Below are positions 39,824-55,173 of a stretch of DNA of 64,000 bases, piece after piece. Numbering within the stretch: the first letter of the stretch is position 1; every line of letters starts with the position of its first letter. The notes below the pieces were generated by a model. The model did not search any database. It was not told the origin of the DNA and saw nothing but the letters and a program-made list of their open reading frames with translations. This DNA is from Pictodentalium vernedei (lineage: Eukaryota; Mollusca; Scaphopoda; Dentaliida; Dentaliidae). The position numbers were made by a program, and so were the translations under genes. The DNA is taken from NCBI GenBank assembly GCA_031216915.1, contig CM062296.1:61865084-61929083 (forward strand), given 5' to 3'.

Positions 39824-42512
39824 ATAATTACCTTACCCCGCTATTGTAAGTAATTACCTTACCACGCTATTGTACACAATTACCTTACCACGCTATTGTA
39901 CATAATTACCTCACCCCGCTATTGTAAATAATTAATTTACCCCGCAATTGTAAATAATTACCTTACCCCGCAATTGTAAATAATTACCTTACCCAGCTAT
40001 TGTAAATAATTAATTTACCCCGCAATTGTAAATAATTACCTTACGCTTCTATTGTAAGTAATTACCTTACCCCATTATTGTAATTAATTACTTTACCCCA
40101 CTATTGTAAATAATTACCTTACCCCACTATTGTAGATAATTGCCTTACGCTTCTATTGTAAGTAATTACCTTACCCCATTATTGTAATTAATTACTTTAC
40201 CCCACTATTATAAATAATTACCTCACCCCGCTATTGTAAATAATTACCTCACCCCGCTATTGTAAATAATTAATTTACCCCGCAATTGTAAATAATTACC
40301 TTACCCCGTTATTGTAATTAATTACTTTACCCCACTATTGTAAATAATTACCTTACCCCACTATTGTAGATAATTGCCTTACGCTTCTATTGTAAGTAAT
40401 TACCTTACCCCATTATTGTAATTAATTACTTTACCCCACTATTATAAATAATTACCTCACCCCGCTATTGTAAATAATTACCTCACCCCGCTATTGTAAA
40501 TAATTACCTTACCCCGCAATTGTAAATAATTACCTTACCCAGCTATTGTAAATAATTAATTTACCCCGCAATTGTAAATAATTACCTTACTCCACTTTTG
40601 TAAATAATTACCTTAACCCACTATTCTAAATAATTACTTTACCCCACTATTGTAAATAATTACTTACCCCATTATTGTAAATAATTACTTTACCCCACTA
40701 TTGTAAATAATTACCATACCCCATTATTGTAAATAATAACTTTACCCCATTATTGTAAATAATTACCTTACCCCACTATTGTAGATAATTGCCTTAACCT
40801 TCTATTGTAAATAATTACATTACTCCACTATTGTAAATAAATACCCTACGCCGCTATTGTAAATAATTACCTTAACCCATTATTGTAAATAATTACCTTA
40901 TCACGCTATTGTAAATAATTACATTTCCCCACTATTGTAAATAATTGCATTAACCTTCTATTGTAAATAATTACATAACCCCGCTATTGTAAATAATTAC
41001 CTCACTGCACTATTGTGAATAATTACCTCACCCCGCTATTGCAAATAATTACCTTACCCCACTATTGTAGAAAATTGCCTTACCCTTCTATTGTAAATAA
41101 TTACCTTACCCCATTATCGTAATTAATTACTTTACCCCACTATTGTAAATAATTACCTTACCCCACTATTGTAGATAATTGCCTTACCCTTATATTGTAA
41201 ATAATTACCTTACCCCATTATTGTAATTAATTACTTTACCCCACTATTATAAATAATTACCTCACCCCACTATTGTAAATAATTACCTCACCCCGCTATT
41301 GTAAATAATTACCTTACCCCATTATTGTAATTAATTACTTTACCCCACTATTATAAATAATTACCTTACCCCGCTATTGTAAATAATTACCTCACCCCGC
41401 TATTGTAAATAATTACCTTACCACGCTATTGTAAATAATTACCTCACCCCATTATCGTAATTAATTACTTTACCCCACTACTGTAAATAATTACCTTACC
41501 CCATTATTGTAATTAATTACTTTACCCCACTATTATAAATAAATACCTTACCCCGCTATTGTAAATAATTACCTCACCCTGCTATAGTAAATAATTACCT
41601 CACCCCGCTATTGTAAATAATTACCTTCCCACGCTATTGTAAATAATTACCTCACCCCGCTATTGTAAATAATTACTTTACCCCACTATTGTAAATAATT
41701 ACCTTATCCCACTATTGTAGATAATTACCTCACTGCACTATTGTAAATAATTACCCACCCCGCTATTGTAAATAATTACCTTACCCCTTTATTGTAATTC
41801 ATAACTTTACCCCACTATTGTAAATAATTACCTTACCCCACTATTGTAGATAATTGCCTTACCCTTCTATTGTAAATAATTACCTTACCCCATTATTGTA
41901 ATTAATTACTTTACCCCACTATTGTAAATAATTACCTTACCCCACTATTGTAGATAATTGCCTTACCCTTCTATTGTAAATAATTACCTTACCCCATTAT
42001 TGTAATTAATTCCTTTACCCCACTATTATAAATAATTACCTCACCCCGCTATTGTAAATAATTTCCTCACCCCGCTATTGTAAATAATTACCTTACCCCA
42101 TTATTGTAATTAATTACTTTACCCCACTATTGTAAATAATTACCTTACCCCACTATTGTAGATAATTGCCTTACCCTTCTATTGTAAATAAGTACCTTAC
42201 CCCATTATTGTAATTAATTACTTTACCCCACTATTATAAATAAATACCTTACCCCGCTATTGTAAATAATTACCTCACCCCGCTATTGTAAATAATTACT
42301 TCACCCCGCTATTGTAAATAATTACCTTACCACGTTATTGTAAATAATTACCTCACCCCGCTATTGTAAATAATTACTTTACCCCACTATTGTAAATAAT
42401 TACCTTATCCCACTATTGTAGATAATTGTCTTACCCTTCTATTGTAAATAATTACCTTACCACGCTATTGTAAATAATTACCTTATCCCACTCTTGTAGA
42501 TAATTGCCTTAC

Positions 42513-43346
42513 TAGGGCTGTCGCGACTATCATTTTTTTGTAATCGACTAATCATGACCAGTAATCGACGGTTAGTCGATTAATAGTCGCTTCCCATGAT
42601 TTTTTAGCAAATCATTCTTCTGTTCGTAAAACTCTGAAAATGACAATGACACCAGTGTGTTCAGACGAAGTGGGGTTGTGGGAACAACAAATCGGTCCAC
42701 ACTGAAGCTACATGTAGTCCAATCTTGGACCCACAGTCCGTAATATAATTTTTGGGGTTGTAGGACGTACCAACCCCAAAAATAATATTACTGACTGCGG
42801 GTCCAAGTTTGAACTAGATTGAAGCCGATGAATTAAAATGAATTTACCAAAGAACGTTCCTGCATATGTTTCCTTTCTGCAATAAGTTTCTCGAAATTTT
42901 GAACAGTGAGATCTATGCATTCCCTCGTCAGTTGTTAAAATTGGATCTTAGTCTGAAGTTCCGAACTTTGTGAAGTGATCTGACGTTCTGACTTTCGTCA
43001 TAATTTTGTCACTTCCGCGCTTTGGGTTTTCCAATGGGTGCATTCGTGTGTACAGGACTGGATAAATTCAGAAGAATCTATTCTTCTCGAGTTACTGTGA
43101 GTGTTCTTTCTTACACAGTCAGTGACAGTCGTACAGTCTTCCGGATATGAATGTTAACTATGGTTAGATATTTAAAGTTATTCACCTTCATTGATCATTC
43201 ACCTCGCAAAACAATGCAATTTAGCCCCGACGTGTAGTAGATGTGTACCACCTTGAAAATGAACGACAATCGACTAAAAATAAAAAACGTCGACTACTTC
43301 AAAAGTCGATGGTTAGTCGACTAACCGAATAATCGCGACAGCCCTA
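42513..43346. mobile_element. hAT-type MITE in satellite, copy 1 (834 bp)
   Basis: Ends TAGGGCTGTCGCGACTAT / AATCGCGACAGCCCTA; flanks TGCCTTAC (42505-42512) and TGCCTTAT (43347-43354) form an 8-bp target duplication with one mismatch. Subterminal zones repeat TAGTCGATTAATAGTCGC-like words. It differs from the others by a 10-bp deletion (GTACGTCCTG) at the tip of its internal palindrome near 42760 and by a few substitutions. There is no transposase. Confidence 0.92.
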
Positions 43347-45821
43347 TGCCTTATCCTTTTATTGAAAATAATCACCTTACCCCGTTATTGTAATTAATTA
43401 CTTTACCCCACTATTGTAAATAATTACCTTACCCCACTATTGTAGATAATTGGCTTACGCTTCTATTGTAAGTAATTACCTTACCCCATTATTGTAATTA
43501 ATTACTTTACCCCACTATTATAAATAATTACCTCACCCCGCTATTGTAAATAATTACCTCACCCCGCTATTGTAAATAATTACCTTACCACATTATTGTA
43601 ATTAATTACTTTACCCACTATTGTAAATAATTACCTTACCCCACTATTGTAGATAATTGCCTTACCCTTCTATTGGAAATAATTACCTTACCCCATTATT
43701 GTAATTAATTACTTTACCCCACTATTATAAATAAATACCTTACCCCGCTATTGTAAATAATTACCTCACCCCGCTATTGTAAATAATTAACTCACCCTGC
43801 TATTGTAAATAATTGCCTTACCACGCTATTGTAAATAATTACCTCACCCCGCTATTGTAAATAATTACCTCACCCCGCTATTGTAAATAATTACCTTACC
43901 ACGCTATTATAAATAATTACCTCACCCCATTATTGTAAATAATTACCTTACCCCACTATTGTAGATAATTGCCTTACCCTTCTATTGTAAATAATTACCT
44001 TACCCCATTATTGTAACTAATTACTTTACCCCACTATTATAAATAATTACCTCACCCCGCTATTGTAAATAATTACCTCACCCCGCTATTGTAAATAATT
44101 ACCTTACCACATTATTGTAATTAATTACTTTACCCACTATTGTAAATAATTACCTTACCCCACTATTGTAGATAATTGCCTTAACCTTCTATTGTAAATA
44201 ATTACATTACTCCACTATTGTAAATAAATACCCTACGCCGCTATTGTAAATAATTACCTTAACCCATTATTGTAAATAATTACCTTATCACGCTATTGTA
44301 AATAATTACATTTCCCCACTATTGTAAATAATTGCATTAACCTTCTATTGTAAATAATTACATAACCCCGCTATTGTAAATAATTACCTCACTGCACTAT
44401 TGTGAATAATTACCTCACCCCGCTATTGCAAATAATTACCTTACCCCACTATTGTAGATAATTGCCTTACCTTTCTATTGTAAATAATTACCTTACCCCA
44501 TTATCGTAATTAATTACTTTACCCCACTATTGTAAATAATTACCTTACGCCACTATTGTAGATAATTGCCTTACCCTTATATTGTAAATAATTACCTTAC
44601 CCCATTATTGTAATTAATTACTTTACCCCACTATTATAAATAATTACCTCACCCCACTATTGTAAATAATTACCTCACCCCGCTATTGTAAATAATTTCC
44701 TCACCCCGCTATTGTAAATAATTACCTTACCACGCGATTGTAAATAATTACCTCACCCCATTATCGTAATTAATTACTTTACCCCACTACTGTAAATAAT
44801 TACCTTACCCCATTATTGTAATTAATTACTTTACCCCACTATTATAAATAAATACCTTACCCCGCTATTGTAAATAATTACCTCACCCTGCTATAGTAAA
44901 TAATTACCTCACCCCGATATTGTAAATAATTACCTTCCCACGCTATTGTAAATAATTACCTCACCCCGCTATTGTAAATAATTACTTTACCCCACTATTG
45001 TAAATAATTACCTTATCCCACTATTGTAGATAATTACCTCACTGCACTATTGTAAATAATTACCCACCCCGCTATTGTAAATAATTACCTTACCCCTTTA
45101 TTGTAATTAATAACTTTACCCCACTATTGTAAATAATTACCTTACCCCACTATTGTAGATAATTGCCTTACCCTTCTATTGTAAATAATTACCTTACCCC
45201 ATTATTGTAATTAATTACTTTACCCCACTATTGTAAATAATTACCTTACCCCACTATTGTAGATAATTGCCTTACCCTTCTATTGTAAATAATTACCTTA
45301 CCCCATTATTGTAATTAATTCCTTTACCCCACTATTATAAATAATTACCTCACCCCGCTATTGTAAATAATTTCCTCACCCCGCTATTGTAAATAATTAC
45401 CTTACCCCATTATTGTAATTAATTACTTTACCCCACTATTGTAAATAATTACCTTACCCCACTATTGTAGATAATTGACTTACCCTTCTATTGTAAATAA
45501 TTACCTTACCCCATTAGTGTAATTAATTACTTTACCCCACTATTATAAATAAATACCTTACCCCGCTATTGTAAATAATTACCTCACCCCGCTATTGTAA
45601 ATAATTACTTCACCCCGCTATTGTAAATAATTACCTTACCACGCTATTGTAAATAATTACCTCACCCCGCTATTGTAAATAATTACTTTACCCCACTATT
45701 GTAAATAATTACCTTATCCCACTATTGTAGATAATTGTCTTACCCTTCTATTGTAAATAATTACCTTACCACGCTATTGTAAATAATTACCTTATCCCAC
45801 TATTGTAGATAATTGCCTTAC

Positions 45822-46665
45822 TAGGGCTGTCGCGACTATCATTTTTTTGTAATCGACTAATCATGACCAGTAATCGACGGTTAGTCGATTAATAGTCGCT
45901 TCCCATGATTTTTTAGCAAATCATTCTTCTGTTCGTAAAACTCTGAAAATGACAATGACACCAGTGTGTTCAGACGAAGTGGGGTTGTGGGAACAACAAA
46001 TCGGTCCACACTGAAGCTACATGTAGTCCAATCTTGGACCCACAGTCCGTAATATAATTTTTGGGGTTGGTACGTCCTGTAGGACGTACCAACCCCAAAA
46101 ATAATATTACTGACTGCGGGTCCAAGTTTGAACTAGATTGAAGCCGATGAATTAAAATGAATTTACCAAAGAACGTTCCTGCATATGTTTCCTTTCTGCA
46201 ATAAGTTTCTCGAAATTTTGAACAGTGAGATCTATGCATTCCCTCGTCAGTTGTTAAAATTGGATCTTAGTCTGAAGTTCCGAACTTTGTGAAGTGATCT
46301 GACGTTCTGACTTTCGTCATAATTTTGTCACTTCCGCGCTTTGGGTTTTCCAATGGGTGCATTCGTGTGTACAGGACTGGATAAATTCAGAAGAATCTAT
46401 TCTTCTCGAGTTACTGTGAGTGTTCTTTCTTACACAGTCAGTGACAGTCGTACAGTCTTCCGGATATGAATGTTAACTATGGTTAGATATTTAAAGTTAT
46501 TCACCTTCATTGATCATTCACCTCACAAAACAATGCAATTTAGCCCCGACGTGTAGTAGATGTGTACCACCTTGAAAATGAACGACAATCGACTAAAAAT
46601 AAAAAACGTCGACTACTTCAATAGTCGATGGTTAGTCGACTAACCGAATAATCGCGACAGCCCTA
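45822..46665. mobile_element. hAT-type MITE in satellite, copy 2 (844 bp)
   Basis: Same ends and same TGCCTTAC / TGCCTTAT flanks as copy 1, with the internal palindrome intact (TTTTTGGGGTTGGTACGTCC / GGACGTACCAACCCCAAAAA, near 46060-46100). A minus-strand frame of 89 codons (45970-46239) is present in copies 2-5. It begins MHRSHCSKFRETYCRKETYA, spans the palindrome and matches no family that I know. Confidence 0.93.
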
Positions 46666-47618
46666 TGCCTTATCCTTTTATTGAAAATAATTACCTTACC
46701 CCGTTATTGTAATTAATTACTTTACCCCACTATTGTAAATAATTACCTTACCCCACTATTGTAGATAATTGCCTTACGCTTCTATTGTAAGTAATTACCT
46801 TACCCCATTATTGTAATTAATTACTTTACCCCACTATTATAAATAATTACCTCACCCCGCTATTGTAAATAATTACCTCACCCCGCTATTGTAAATAATT
46901 ACCTTACCACATTATTGTAATTAATTACTTTACCCACTATTGTAAATAATTACCTTACCCCACTATTGTAGATAATTGCCTTACCCTTCTATTGGAAATA
47001 ATTACCTTACCCCATTATTGTAATTAATTACTTTACCCCACTATTATAAATAAATACCTTACCCCGCTATTGTAAATAATTACCTCACCCCGCTATTGTA
47101 AATAATTAACTCACCCTGCTATTGTAAATAATTACCTTACCCCGCTATTGTAAATAATTACCTCACCCCGCTATTGTAAATAATTACCTCACCCCGCTAT
47201 TGTAAATAATTACCTTACCACGCTATTATAAATAATTACCTCACCCCATTATTGTAAATAATTACCTTACCCCACTATTGTAGATAATTGCCTTACCCTT
47301 CTATTGTAAATAATTACCTTACCCCATTATTGTAATTAATTACTTTACCCCACTATTATAAATAATTACCTCACCCTGCTATTGTAAATAATTACCTCAC
47401 CCCGCTATTGTAAATAATTACCTTACCCCATTATTGTAATTAATTACTTTACCCCACTATTATAAATAATTACCTCACCCTGCTATTGTAAATAATTACC
47501 TCACCCCGCTATTGTAAATAATTACCTCACCCCGCTATTGTAAATAATTACCTTACCCCATTATTGTAATTAATTACTTTACCCCACTATTATAAATAAT
47601 TACCTCACCCCGCTATTG

Positions 47619-50218
47619 TAAATAATTACCTTACCACGCTATTGTAAATAATTACCTCACCACGCTATTGTAAATAATTACTTTACCCCACTATTGTAAA
47701 TAATTACCTTACCCCGCTTTTGTAAATAATTACCTTACCCCGCTATTGTAAATAATTACTTTACCGCGCTTTTGTAAATAATTACCTTACCCCACTATTG
47801 TAAATAAATACGTCACCCCGCTATTGTAAATAATTACTTTACCTCGCTATTGTAAATAATTACTTTACCCCGCTTTTTTATATAATTACCTTATCCTGCT
47901 ATTGTAAATAATTACCATACCCCACTATTGTAAATAATTACCTTACCCCGCTTTTGTAAATAATTACCTTACCCCACTATTGTAAATAATTACCTTACCC
48001 CGCTGTTGTAAATAAATACCTCACCCCGCTATTGTAAATAATTACCTCACCCCGCTATTGTAAATAATTACTTTACCCCGCTTTTGTAAATAATTACCTT
48101 ACTCCACTCTTGTAAATAATTACCTTACTACACAATTGTAAATAATTACCTTACCACACTATTGTAAGTAATTACCTTACCCCGCTATTGCAAATAATTA
48201 CCTTACCCCGCTATTGTAAATAATTACTTTACCCCACTATTGTAAATAATTACCTTACCCCGCTATTGTAAATAATTGCCTTACCCCACTATTGTAAATA
48301 ATTACCTTACCCCACTATTGTAAATAATTACCTTACCCCGCTATTGTAAATAATTACCTTACCCCGCTACAGTAAATAACTACCTTACCCCTCTATTGTA
48401 AATAATTACCTTATCCCGCTATTGTAAATAATTACCTTACCCCACTTTAGTAAATAATTACCTTACCCGTCTATTGTAAATAATTACCTTACCCCACTAT
48501 TGTAGATACTTGCCTTAACATTGTATTGTAAATAATTACCTTACCCCACTATTGTAAATAATTACCTCACCCCACTATTGTAAATAATTACCTTACCCCA
48601 CTTTTGTAGATAATTGCATTAAACTTCTATTGTAAATAATTGCTTTACCCCACTATTGTAAATAATAACTTCACCCAACTATTGTAAATAATTACTTTAC
48701 TCAGCTATTGTAAATAATTACTTTACCCTTCTATTGTAAATAATGACCTTACCCCACTATTGTAAATAATTACTTTACCCCGCTATTGTAAATAATTACA
48801 TCACCCCACTGTTGTAGATAATTACCTCACTGCACTATTGTAAATAATTACCTCACCCCGATATTGTAAATAATTACCTTACCCCTTTATTGTACTTAAT
48901 TACTTTACCCCACTATTGTAAATAATTACCTTACCCCACTATTGTAGATAATTGCCTTACCCTTCTATTGTAAATAATTACCTTACCCCATTATTGTAAT
49001 TAATTACTTTAACCCCCTATTGTAAATAATTACCTTACCCCACTATTGTAGATAATTGCCTTACCCTTCTATTGTAAATAATTACCTTACCCGTCTATTG
49101 TAAATAATTACCTTACCCCACTATTGTAGATAATTGCCTTAACATTGTATTGTAAATAATTACCTTACCCCACTATTGTAAATAATTACCTCACCCCACT
49201 ATTGTAAATAATTACCTTACCCCACTTTTGTAGATAATTGCATTAAACTTCTATTGTAAATAATTGCTTTACCCCACTATTGTAAATAATAACTTCACCC
49301 AACTATTGTAAATAATTACTTTACTCAGCTATTGTAAATAATTACTGTACCCTTCTATTGTAAATAATTACCTTACCCCACTATTGTAAATAATTACCTC
49401 ACCCCACTATTGTAAATAATTACTTTACCCCGCTATTGTAAATAATTACATCACCCCACTATTGTAGATAATTACCTCACTGCACTATTGTAAATAATTA
49501 CCTCACCCCGATATTGTAAATAATTACCTTACCCCTTTATTGTACTTAATTACTTTACCCCACTATTGTAAATAATTACCTTACCCCACTATTGTAGTTA
49601 ATTGCCTTACCCTTCTATTGTAAATAATTACCTCACCCCGCTATTGTAAATAATTACTTTACCCCACTATTATAAATAAATACCTTACACCGCTATTGTA
49701 AATAATTACCTCACTCCGCTATTGTAAATAATTAACTCACCCCGCTATTGTAAATAATTACCTTCCCACGCTATTGTAAATAATTACCTCACCCCGCTAT
49801 TGTAAATAATTACTTTACCCCACTATTGTAAATAATTACCTTATCCCACTATTGTAGATAATTACCTCACTGCACTATTGTAAATAATTACCCACCCCGC
49901 TATTGTAAATAATTACCTTATCCCACTATTGTAGATAATTGCCTTACCCTTCTATTGTAAATAATTACCTTACCCCATTATTGTAATTAATTCCTTTACC
50001 CCACTATTATAAATAATTACCTCACCCCGCTATTGTAAATAATTACTTTACCCCACTATTGTAAATAATTACCTTATCCCACTATTGTAGATAATTACCT
50101 CACTGCACTATTGTAAATAATTACCCACCCCGCTATTGTAAATAATTACCTTACCCCTTTATTGTAATTAATAACTTTACCCCACTATTGTTATTAATTA
50201 CCTTACCCCACTATTGTA
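47619..50218. repeat. Satellite block X, copy 1 (~2.6 kb)
   Basis: The block is recognisable by rare variants: GCTTTTTTATATAATTACC, GCTACAGTAAATAACTACC, TGTATTGTAAATAATTACC and TTTATTGTACTTAATTAC. It recurs immediately at 50219-52740 and again from about 55174. Confidence 0.75.
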
Positions 50219-52740
50219 GATAATTACCTTACCACGCTATTGTAAATAATTACCTCACCACGCTATTGTAAATAATTACTTTACCCCACTATTGTAAATA
50301 ATTACCTTACCCCGCTTTTGTAAATAATTACCTTACCCCGCTATTGTAAATAATTACTTTACCGCGCTTTTGTAAATAATTACCTTACCCCACTATTGTA
50401 AATAAATACGTCACCCCGCTATTGTAAATAATTACTTTACCTCGCTATTGTAAATAATTACTTTACCCCGCTTTTTTATATAATTACCTTATCCTGCTAT
50501 TGTAAATAATTACCATACCCCACTATTGTAAATAATTACCTTACCCCGCTTTTGTAAATAATTACCTTACCCCACTATTGTAAATAATTACCTTACCCCG
50601 CTGTTGTAAATAAATACCTCACCCCGCTATTGTAAATAATTACCTCACCCCGCTATTGTAAATAATTACTTTACCCCGCTTTTGTAAATAATTACCTTAC
50701 TCCACTCTTGTAAATAATTACCTTACTACACAATTGTAAATAATTACCTTACCACACTATTGTAAGTAATTACCTTACCCCGCTATTGCAAATAATTACC
50801 TTACCCCGCTATTGTAAATAATTACTTTACCCCACTATTGTAAATAATTACCTTACCCCGCTATTGTAAATAATTGCCTTACCCCACTATTGTAAATAAT
50901 TACCTTACCCCACTATTGTAAATAATTACCTTACCCCGCTATTGTAAATAATTACCTTACCCCGCTACAGTAAATAACTACCTTACCCCTCTATTGTAAA
51001 TAATTACCTTATCCCGCTATTGTAAATAATTACCTTACCCCACTTTAGTAAATAATTACCTTACCCGTCTATTGTAAATAATTACCTTACCCCACTATTG
51101 TAGATACTTGCCTTAACATTGTATTGTAAATAATTACCTTACCCCACTATTGTAAATAATTACCTCACCCCACTATTGTAAATAATTACCTTACCCCACT
51201 TTTGTAGATAATTGCATTAAACTTCTATTGTAAATAATTGCTTTACCCCACTATTGTAAATAATAACTTCACCCAACTATTGTAAATAATTACTTTACTC
51301 AGCTATTGTAAATAATTACTTTACCCTTCTATTGTAAATAATGACCTTACCCCACTATTGTAAATAATTACTTTACCCCGCTATTGTAAATAATTACCTT
51401 ACCCCTTTATTGTACTTAATTACTTTACCCCACTATTGTAAATAATTACCTTACCCCACTATTGTAGATAATTGCCTTACCCTTCTATTGTAAATAATTA
51501 CCTTACCCCATTATTGTAATTAATTACTTTAACCCCCTATTGTAAATAATTACCTTACCCCACTATTGTAGATAATTGCCTTACCCTTCTATTGTAAATA
51601 ATTACCTTACCCGTCTATTGTAAATAATTACCTTACCCCACTATTGTAGATAATTGCCTTAACATTGTATTGTAAATAATTACCTTACCCCACTATTGTA
51701 AATAATTACCTCACCCCACTATTGTAAATAATTACCTTACCCCACTTTTGTAGATAATTGCATTAAACTTCTATTGTAAATAATTGCTTTACCCCACTAT
51801 TGTAAATAATAACTTCACCCAACTATTGTAAATAATTACTTTACTCAGCTATTGTAAATAATTACTGTACCCTTCTATTGTAAATAATTACCTTACCCCA
51901 CTATTGTAAATAATTACCTCACCCCACTATTGTAAATAATTACTTTACCCCGCTATTGTAAATAATTACATCACCCCACTATTGTAGATAATTACCTCAC
52001 TGCACTATTGTAAATAATTACCTCACCCCGATATTGTAAATAATTACCTTACCCCTTTATTGTACTTAATTACTTTACCCCACTATTGTAAATAATTACC
52101 TTACCCCACTATTGTAGTTAATTGCCTTACCCTTCTATTGTAAATAATTACCTCACCCCGCTATTGTAAATAATTACTTTACCCCACTATTATAAATAAA
52201 TACCTTACACCGCTATTGTAAATAATTACCTCACTCCGCTATTGTAAATAATTAACTCACCCCGCTATTGTAAATAATTACCTTCCCACGCTATTGTAAA
52301 TAATTACCTCACCCCGCTATTGTAAATAATTACTTTACCCCACTATTGTAAATAATTACCTTATCCCACTATTGTAGATAATTACCTCACTGCACTATTG
52401 TAAATAATTACCCACCCCGCTATTGTAAATAATTACCTTATCCCACTATTGTAGATAATTGCCTTACCCTTCTATTGTAAATAATTACCTTACCCCATTA
52501 TTGTAATTAATTCCTTTACCCCACTATTATAAATAATTACCTCACCCCGCTATTGTAAATAATTACTTTACCCCACTATTGTAAATAATTACCTTATCCC
52601 ACTATTGTAGATAATTACCTCACTGCACTATTGTAAATAATTACCCACCCCGCTATTGTAAATAATTACCTTACCCCTTTATTGTAATTAATAACTTTAC
52701 CCCACTATTGTTATTAATTACCTTACCCCACTATTGTAGA
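50219..52740. repeat. Satellite block X, copy 2, tandem duplicate
   Basis: It follows copy 1 directly with the same order of rare variants. The offset from copy 1 is about 2,600 bp at the left and 2,520 bp at the right. This corresponds to loss of about 78 bp (three monomers around ACATCACCCCACTGTTGTAG). Confidence 0.75.
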
Positions 52741-53376
52741 TAATTGCCTTACCCTTCTATTGTAAATAATTACCTTACCCCATTATTGTAATTAATTACT
52801 TTACCCCACTATTGTAAATAATTACCTTACCCCACTATTGTAGATAATTGCCTTACCCTTCTATTGTAAATAATTACCTTACCCCATTATTGTAATTAAT
52901 TCCTTTACCCCACTATTATAAATAATTACCTCACCCCGCTATTGTAAATAATTTCCTCACCCCGCTATTGTAAATAATTACCTTACCCCATTATTGTAAT
53001 TAATTACTTTACCCCACTATTGTAAATAATTACCTTACCCCACTATTGTAGATAATTGCCTTACCCTTCTATTGTAAATAATTACCTTACCCCATTATTG
53101 TAATTAATTCCTTTACCCCACTATTATAAATAATTACCTCACCCCGCTATTGTAAATAATTACTTCACCCCGCTATTGTAAATAATTACCTTACCACGCT
53201 ATTGTAAATAATTACCTCACCCCGCTATTGTAAATAATTACTTTACCCCACTATTGTAAATAATTACCTTATCCCACTATTGTAGATAATTGTCTTACCC
53301 TTCTATTGTAAATAATTACCTTACCACGCTATTGTAAATAATTACCTTATCCCACTATTGTAGATAATTGCCTTAC

Positions 53377-54220
53377 TAGGGCTGTCGCGACTATCATTTT
53401 TTTGTAATCGACTAATCATGACCAGTAATCGACGGTTAGTCGATTAATAGTCGCTTCCCATGATTTTTTAGCAAATCATTCTTCTGTTCGTAAAACTCTG
53501 AAAATGACAATGACACCAGTGTGTTCAGACGAAGTGGGGTTGTGGGAACAACAAATCGGTCCACACTGAAGCTACATGTAGTCCAATCTTGGACCCACAG
53601 TCCGTAATATAATTTTTGGGGTTGGTACGTCCTGTAGGACGTACCAACCCCAAAAATAATATTACTGACTGCGGGTCCAAGTTTGAACTAGATTGAAGCC
53701 GATGAATTAAAATGAATTTACCAAAGAACGTTCCTGCATATGTTTCCTTTCTGCAATAAGTTTCTCGAAATTTTGAACAGTGAGATCTATGCATTCCCTC
53801 GTCAGTTGTTAAAATTGGATCTTAGTCTGAAGTTCCGAACTTTGTGAAGTGATCTGACGTTCTGACTTTCGTCATAATTTTGTCACTTCCGCGCTTTGGG
53901 TTTTCCAATGGGTGCATTCGTGTGTACAGGACTGGATAAATTCAGAAGAATCTATTCTTCTCGAGTTACTGTGAGTGTTCTTTCTTACACAGTCAGTGAC
54001 AGTCGTACAGTCTTCCGGATATGAATGTTAACTATGGTTAGATATTTAAAGTTATTCACCTTCATTGATCATTCACCTCACAAAACAATGCAATTTAGCC
54101 CCGACGTGTAGTAGATGTGTACCACCTTGAAAATGAACGACAATCGACTAAAAATAAAAAACGTCGACTACTTCAATAGTCGATGGTTAGTCGACTAACC
54201 GAATAATCGCGACAGCCCTA
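53377..54220. mobile_element. hAT-type MITE in satellite, copy 3 (844 bp)
   Basis: By eye nearly or fully identical to copy 2, with the same flanks. It lies 7,555 bp after copy 2. Confidence 0.93.
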
Positions 54221-55173
54221 TGCCTTATCCTTTTATTGAAAATAATTACCTTACCCCGTTATTGTAATTAATTACTTTACCCCACTATTGTAAATAATTA
54301 CCTTACCCCACTATTGTAGATAATTGCCTTACGCTTCTATTGTAAGTAATTACCTTACCCCATTATTGTAATTAATTACTTTACCCCACTATTATAAATA
54401 ATTACCTCACCCCGCTATTGTAAATAATTACCTCACCCCGCTATTGTAAATAATTACCTTACCACATTATTGTAATTAATTACTTTACCCACTATTGTAA
54501 ATAATTACCTTACCCCACTATTGTAGATAATTGCCTTACCCTTCTATTGGAAATAATTACCTTACCCCATTATTGTAATTAATTACTTTACCCCACTATT
54601 ATAAATAAATACCTTACCCCGCTATTGTAAATAATTACCTCACCCCGCTATTGTAAATAATTAACTCACCCTGCTATTGTAAATAATTACCTTACCCCGC
54701 TATTGTAAATAATTACCTCACCCCGCTATTGTAAATAATTACCTCACCCCGCTATTGTAAATAATTACCTTACCACGCTATTATAAATAATTACCTCACC
54801 CCATTATTGTAAATAATTACCTTACCCCACTATTGTAGATAATTGCCTTACCCTTCTATTGTAAATAATTACCTTACCCCATTATTGTAATTAATTACTT
54901 TACCCCACTATTATAAATAATTACCTCACCCTGCTATTGTAAATAATTACCTCACCCCGCTATTGTAAATAATTACCTTACCCCATTATTGTAATTAATT
55001 ACTTTACCCCACTATTATAAATAATTACCTCACCCTGCTATTGTAAATAATTACCTCACCCCGCTATTGTAAATAATTACCTCACCCCGCTATTGTAAAT
55101 AATTACCTTACCCCATTATTGTAATTAATTACTTTACCCCACTATTATAAATAATTACCTCACCCCGCTATTG